A stretch of DNA of 10,203 bases from an uncultured Flavobacteriales bacterium (lineage in GTDB: Bacteria; Bacteroidota; Bacteroidia; Flavobacteriales; Schleiferiaceae), in assembly GCA_903821715.1 (NCBI GenBank), contig CAIJMB010000018.1, forward strand, positions 1 through 10,203, read 5' to 3'. The notes below the pieces were generated by a model that saw only the letters and a list, made by a program, of their open reading frames with translations, was not told where the DNA came from and did no database searches. The stretch's first letter is position 1, and every line of letters begins with the position of its first letter. This document shows, in pieces, positions 7,324 through 10,203 of the stretch. The position numbers and the translations under genes were made by a program.

Positions 7324-8171
7324 TGCGGAACCTTTTTCTCGCCGCCCTGGCACTCGCTGCGGTCGCGTCGTGCGACTACATCGACGAACCCTTTCGCAAC
7401 CCCAACGGAGGCGGATCCACCGAGGCCAATGGCGACACCGTGCTTCAAACCGAACGCGCCGTGCTCGTTGAAGATTTCACCGGCCACCAATGCAAGAACT
7501 GCCCGAAGGCCTCGAAAGTGCTCAAGCAACTTGATAGCCTCTACGGTTCGGCAAAAGTGATTGGACTCGCTATCCACGCCGGACCAGCCAATTTTACGGC
7601 CGTATCGGCGGACTACCCCACCGACTTCACGACCGACGACGGCGATGACCTCGCTAGCTTTTTTACCGTCTGGGGCCTACCATTGGGAATGGTGAATCGA
7701 CTGGACTACTCCACCAACGCCCACCTGAAAACCTACAGTTCGTGGACGGCCCTAGCAGCCACTGAACTGTCGCTGGCCCCTGAGGTGCTTTTTAATGCGT
7801 ACAGTGGCTTTGACTCTACGTCTCGGGTCGGAACCCTTCGGGTCGAGCTTCGCGCCCAAGCCCCGCAGACCAATGCGGTTGGACTTGCCGTCTACCTCAA
7901 GGAATCTGGTATCGTATCTCCACAGTTGATGCCCGACCAGACCCGTGACGCGAACTACGTCCACTTCAACGTGTTTCGCAGCGCCCCCTGGGGACCATTT
8001 GGTCAAGAAGTTTGGGCAGCCGGAACCACCACAGCCCAAAGCACCGCCAGCTACGACGTGTCAGCCACGCTCGATGCGGGCTGGAATGCCCAGCAAATGC
8101 ATTGGGTGGCCATAGCCTACGACCGAAGCACCTACCGGGTCCTTCAGGCCGTACAAATCGACGTTAAGTAA
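7323..8171 (+). CDS. Omp28-like outer-membrane lipoprotein with a CKNC thioredoxin-type motif
   Basis: A 282-residue predicted lipoprotein. The ATG at 7323 shares a base with the upstream stop (TAATG) and opens on a lipoprotein signal (LFLAALALAAVASC, lipobox VASC, acylated C17), then a Gly/Asn-rich linker to about residue 38. The Omp28-type domain follows: AVLVEDFTGHQCKNCPKAS with C57 and C60, then VIGLAIHAG, and a cis-proline loop at WGLPLG (P120). The remainder (about 160-282) is beta-rich with LRVELRAQAP and VGLAVYLKESG, matching the C-terminal sandwich of Omp28-related proteins, and has no sorting domain. Omp28 was first described as a Porphyromonas gingivalis surface protein; its enzymatic role is not settled. 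The KN dipeptide between the cysteines is unlike classical thioredoxin (GP) or TlpA (xP). It is last in the operon and overlaps queG tail to tail by 8 bp. Confidence 0.88.
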   Translation: MRNLFLAALALAAVASCDYIDEPFRNPNGGGSTEANGDTVLQTERAVLVEDFTGHQCKNCPKASKVLKQLDSLYGSAKVIGLAIHAGPANFTAVSADYPTDFTTDDGDDLASFFTVWGLPLGMVNRLDYSTNAHLKTYSSWTALAATELSLAPEVLFNAYSGFDSTSRVGTLRVELRAQAPQTNAVGLAVYLKESGIVSPQLMPDQTRDANYVHFNVFRSAPWGPFGQEVWAAGTTTAQSTASYDVSATLDAGWNAQQMHWVAIAYDRSTYRVLQAVQIDVK

Positions 8172-9105
8172 GCAGATCTTTGGATCCAAACGCAGCGACG
8201 ACATTTCGCTGAATGCGCTCCAGCCCGGTACGCGCGGCTGCGGACTTCCCAAAAGCTGCATCAAATGCGGACTGGCTAGCGCCTCGCCAATCGTCGAGCG
8301 ACCATTCAACCCAGGTTCCGGGATTGAATAAGGGCTCTTGGTGGGGCTCTGCATGGCGGTTCCAAGGGCACACCTCTTGGCAGATGTCGCATCCAAACAC
8401 CCATGGATGTAGGGCGTTGGCCATTTCGCGCGGAAGCGCTCCGTGCAATTCAATCGTCGCATGGCTAATGCATCGGGCGCTGTCAACCACCTTGGGCGCT
8501 ACAATAGCCTGCGTTGGGCAGGCGTCGATGCAGCGCGTGCAGGTTCCACAGTGGTCGGCCACTGGTAGGTCCGCGACAAATTCATAGTCCAAAATCAGCT
8601 CGGCCAAAAAGAAGTACGAACCTGTGTTTTTGCGCAGAATCAATGAATTCTTGCCCACCCAGCCCAAGCCGCTGCGCTCGGCCCAAGCTCGCTCCATCAC
8701 GGGGGCGCTGTCGACGAAGCAACGCCCGTCTAGGTCGCCCACTCCGGTGCGCAGCAGGTCCAGCAACTCAAAAAGTCGGTCCTTGACCACGCGGTGGTAG
8801 TCCTCGCCATACGCATAGCGCGCCACACGCGGACGGCCGTCCGCCTCGAGCTCTGAAGGCTCTTGAAAGTAGTTGAACGCCAGGCTCACCACCGACTTGG
8901 CTCCCGGAACCAGTTTGCGCGGATCCAAGCGCTTGTCAAAGTGATTCTCCATGTAGCGCATGCTACCGTGCATACCGCCCTTGAGCCACTCCTCAAGACG
9001 CGGTGCATCATCGGTTAAAAAGTCCGCCCGCGCAACGCGCGCCTCAATAAACCCCAGGCGCTTGGCCTCGGACTTGAGCAGCGCCGTCGCTTCGGTTCGG
9101 GTCAT
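8164..9105 (-). CDS. queG: epoxyqueuosine reductase QueG
   Basis: QueG is the cobalamin- and [4Fe-4S]-dependent enzyme that reduces epoxyqueuosine to queuosine at the wobble base of GUN-anticodon tRNAs, the last step of the pathway, in the cytoplasm. The 313 residues match the short form of the family, without the C-terminal HEAT-like extension of the E. coli enzyme. Visible signatures: FVDSAPVMERAWAERSGLGW with the putative catalytic D132; the first ferredoxin-like motif CGTCTRCIDACP (C186, C189, C192, C196); C212 in ARCISHATIE; and the second cluster motif CDICQEVCPWN (C239, C242, C246). All eight cluster cysteines are present. The start overlaps the ruvB stop by ATGA, so translation is probably coupled. 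Its 3' end runs 8 bp into the end of the opposing lipoprotein gene. Confidence 0.97.
   Translation of the reverse strand: MTRTEATALLKSEAKRLGFIEARVARADFLTDDAPRLEEWLKGGMHGSMRYMENHFDKRLDPRKLVPGAKSVVSLAFNYFQEPSELEADGRPRVARYAYGEDYHRVVKDRLFELLDLLRTGVGDLDGRCFVDSAPVMERAWAERSGLGWVGKNSLILRKNTGSYFFLAELILDYEFVADLPVADHCGTCTRCIDACPTQAIVAPKVVDSARCISHATIELHGALPREMANALHPWVFGCDICQEVCPWNRHAEPHQEPLFNPGTWVEWSLDDWRGASQSAFDAAFGKSAAARTGLERIQRNVVAAFGSKDLLT
8179..8190. repeat. 12-bp perfect palindrome just inside the queG 3' end
   Basis: TTTGGATCCAAA is a perfect palindrome with no loop, 8 bp beyond the lipoprotein stop codon and inside queG. It could be a protein-binding site near the junction of the two convergent operons, but codon constraint or chance is equally possible. 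Confidence 0.25.
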
Positions 9106-10121
9106 GAAAACAAATCAGGACCTCCCGACGGAGTTCGGCCGAGGTGCTTGTAGGCTTTGTCCATCGCCATTCGTCCGCGCGGCGTGCGCGCCAGGTAGCC
9201 CTCTTGAATGAGGTAGGGCTCGTAGACCTCTTCGAGGGTCTCAGCCTGCTCGCTCACCGCCGTAGCCAGTGTGCTTAAGCCCACGGGCCCTCCGCGGAAC
9301 TTATCGATCAACGTCGACAAGATGCGGTTGTCCATCTCGTCAAGGCCGTGGGCATCGACGTCGAGCGCATCCATTCCAAATCGTGCCACTTCAAGGTCAA
9401 TCACTGTCTTATCCTTAACCTGAGCAAAGTCGCGCAAGCGGCGGAGCAAGGCATTGGCAATTCGCGGGGTTCCGCGGCTGCGCCGGGCAACTTCTATGGC
9501 GGCATCGGACTCGATTCCGACATTTAAAATGTTTGAGGAACGCTCTACGATGGTCGACAGCAGTTCGACGCTGTAGTACTCGAGGCGGGCAGCGATTCCA
9601 AAGCGGGCACGAAGCGGAGACGTCAGCAACCCACTTCGGGTGGTGGCTCCTATCAACGTAAACGGCTTCAAACGGATCTGCACCGAACGCGCAGCCGGCC
9701 CCGATTCGAGCATGATGTCGATTTGGTAGTCCTCCATCGCGCTGTAGAGGTACTCCTCAACCACCGGACTCAATCGGTGAATTTCATCAATAAAGAGCAC
9801 GTCGTGGGCATCGAGGCTCGTGAGCAGTCCCGCCAGGTCTCCCGGCTTGTCGAGCACCGGGCCACTGGTCAGCTTAAGGGCGGAACCTAGTTCTCCCGCA
9901 ATTATGTGCGCCAACGTGGTCTTACCAAGGCCCGGTGGGCCGTGGAGCAGAACATGGTCCAGAGCCTCTTCGCGCTGGCGCGCTGCCTGAACAAACACCT
10001 TGAGGTTCTCAAGCACCTTGGCCTGACCGGCAAAATCGTCAAAGCGCGCCGGCCTGAGCCGCTGTTCCGCCTCGCGGTCGTCCATTCCCGCCGTGGAGGC
10101 GTCGTGCAGAAAATCCACCAT
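9102..10121 (-). CDS. ruvB: Holliday junction branch migration ATPase RuvB
   Basis: RuvB is the hexameric AAA+ motor that pumps DNA through RuvA-bound Holliday junctions. Its 339 residues are typical. In order: an N-terminal LRPARFDDFAGQ motif (22-33), Walker A GPPGLGKT (61-68), Walker B VLFIDEIH (108-115), the RuvB beta-hairpin region that contacts RuvA (about 122-152), sensor 1 LIGATTRSG (156-164), arginine-finger region SPLRARFG (168-175), sensor 2 RGTPRIANALLRR (216-228), and a C-terminal winged helix (about 258-330) with DKFRGGPVGL and PYLIQEGYLARTPRGR. No key residue is missing. The ATG at 10121 has a perfect TAnnTTTG element 12 nt upstream. The stop overlaps the queG start (ATGA), making ruvB-queG one unit. 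RuvC is not encoded in the window. Confidence 0.98.
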   Translation of the reverse strand: MVDFLHDASTAGMDDREAEQRLRPARFDDFAGQAKVLENLKVFVQAARQREEALDHVLLHGPPGLGKTTLAHIIAGELGSALKLTSGPVLDKPGDLAGLLTSLDAHDVLFIDEIHRLSPVVEEYLYSAMEDYQIDIMLESGPAARSVQIRLKPFTLIGATTRSGLLTSPLRARFGIAARLEYYSVELLSTIVERSSNILNVGIESDAAIEVARRSRGTPRIANALLRRLRDFAQVKDKTVIDLEVARFGMDALDVDAHGLDEMDNRILSTLIDKFRGGPVGLSTLATAVSEQAETLEEVYEPYLIQEGYLARTPRGRMAMDKAYKHLGRTPSGGPDLFS

Positions 10122-10125
10122 AGCA

Positions 10126-10133
10126 CAAATGTA
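10126..10133 (-). promoter_or_regulatory. perfect -7 element TACATTTG directly before ruvB
   Basis: On the minus strand TACATTTG (10133 to 10126) matches TAnnTTTG exactly, with its first T 12 nt before the ruvB ATG, again predicting a start at or near the A of ATG. No TTG lies 17-23 bp upstream: that space is filled by the GC-rich hairpin. The nearest TTG is 31 bp away (10167-10165). It may therefore be weak or need an activator. Confidence 0.4.
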
Positions 10134-10164
10134 AACGGCCGCTCGGGGATTCCGGGCGGCCGTT
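10134..10164 (-). terminator. hairpin between an upstream minus-strand gene and ruvB, candidate terminator
   Basis: Arms at 10134-10146 and 10152-10164 form a 13-bp stem with a 5-nt loop. One pair (10143/10155) is a U-G wobble on the plus strand but an A-C mismatch in minus-strand RNA. In the minus direction the stem runs into GTTTACATTTG, a broken T tract; in the plus direction no T run follows. It most likely ends the gene at the right edge, less cleanly than the terminator at 5067-5100. Confidence 0.55.
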
Positions 10165-10182
10165 CAACGAACTTATAAACGC

Positions 10183-10203
10183 TTAGTGGGCTTGTTCGCC
10201 GTC
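10183..10203 (-). CDS. last six codons of a minus-strand gene (partial)
   Basis: Reading leftwards from the edge, the minus strand gives D-G-E-Q-A-H followed by TAA at 10185-10183, with a terminator-like hairpin about 18 bp further on. This fits the 3' end of a gene transcribed toward ruvB. The product cannot be identified from six residues. From memory, ruvB-queG in some flavobacteria neighbours cytochrome c oxidase genes, and subunit I there can end in an acidic, His-terminated tail, which makes that a guess only. The frame is inferred from the stop position. Confidence 0.4.
   Translation of the reverse strand, partial: DGEQAH

Noticed and set aside
1..10203. CRISPR arrays, tRNA or rRNA genes, insertion sequences, attachment sites
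   Set aside because: I saw no regularly spaced direct repeats, cloverleaf-like segments, rRNA signatures, transposase motifs or terminal inverted repeats. The window is almost fully occupied by ordinary coding genes.

Overview
The window is bacterial chromosomal DNA from a member of the Bacteroidota, most likely the Flavobacteriales. Three things point there: the N-terminal half-kilo-residue of SprA, the outer-membrane translocon of the type IX secretion system (T9SS), which occurs only in this phylum; two proteins ending in T9SS type A C-terminal sorting domains; and Omp28-like and DUF6029-like proteins, also Bacteroidota families. Start codons lack Shine-Dalgarno sequences and some are preceded by Bacteroidota-type TAnnTTTG promoter elements. 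The DNA is fairly GC-rich for a flavobacterium, judged by eye. The genus cannot be named from this window.

Layout from left to right. (1) Bases 1-3016, minus strand: a cassette transcribed leftwards, made of a small T9SS-sorted protein, ruvA and sprA (cut by the window's left edge). The ruvA stop and sprA start share one base. (2) A 103-bp divergent intergenic region at 3017-3119. (3) Bases 3120-5045, plus strand: a large secreted Omp28/thioredoxin-fold protein with a CGPC motif and a T9SS sorting domain, closed by a very strong intrinsic terminator. (4) Bases 5152-8171, plus strand: a tight three-gene operon of a TlpA-like periplasmic thioredoxin (CKPC), a DUF6029-like outer-membrane beta-barrel candidate, and an Omp28-like lipoprotein (CKNC). 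(5) Bases 8164-10121, minus strand: ruvB and queG overlapping by ATGA, running into the operon of (4) tail to tail with an 8-bp overlap. (6) The right edge holds the last six codons of another minus-strand gene, then a hairpin between it and ruvB. No gene-free stretch exceeds about 110 bp.

How the genes fit together. RuvA and RuvB are the two parts of the Holliday-junction branch-migration motor, encoded here on the same strand about 6.8 kb apart. QueG performs the last step of queuosine tRNA modification. SprA exports T9SS substrates, and two genes here encode such substrates. The centre of the window is the most interesting part: three thioredoxin-fold envelope proteins with different CXXC dipeptides, next to a predicted barrel whose only two cysteines form a CX4C pair and a secreted protein whose mature part has only one CX3C pair. 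I infer an envelope or surface thiol-disulfide system. A second notable pattern is that three genes have a TAnnTT-type promoter element exactly 12 nt before the start codon, a geometry that would give leaderless mRNAs.
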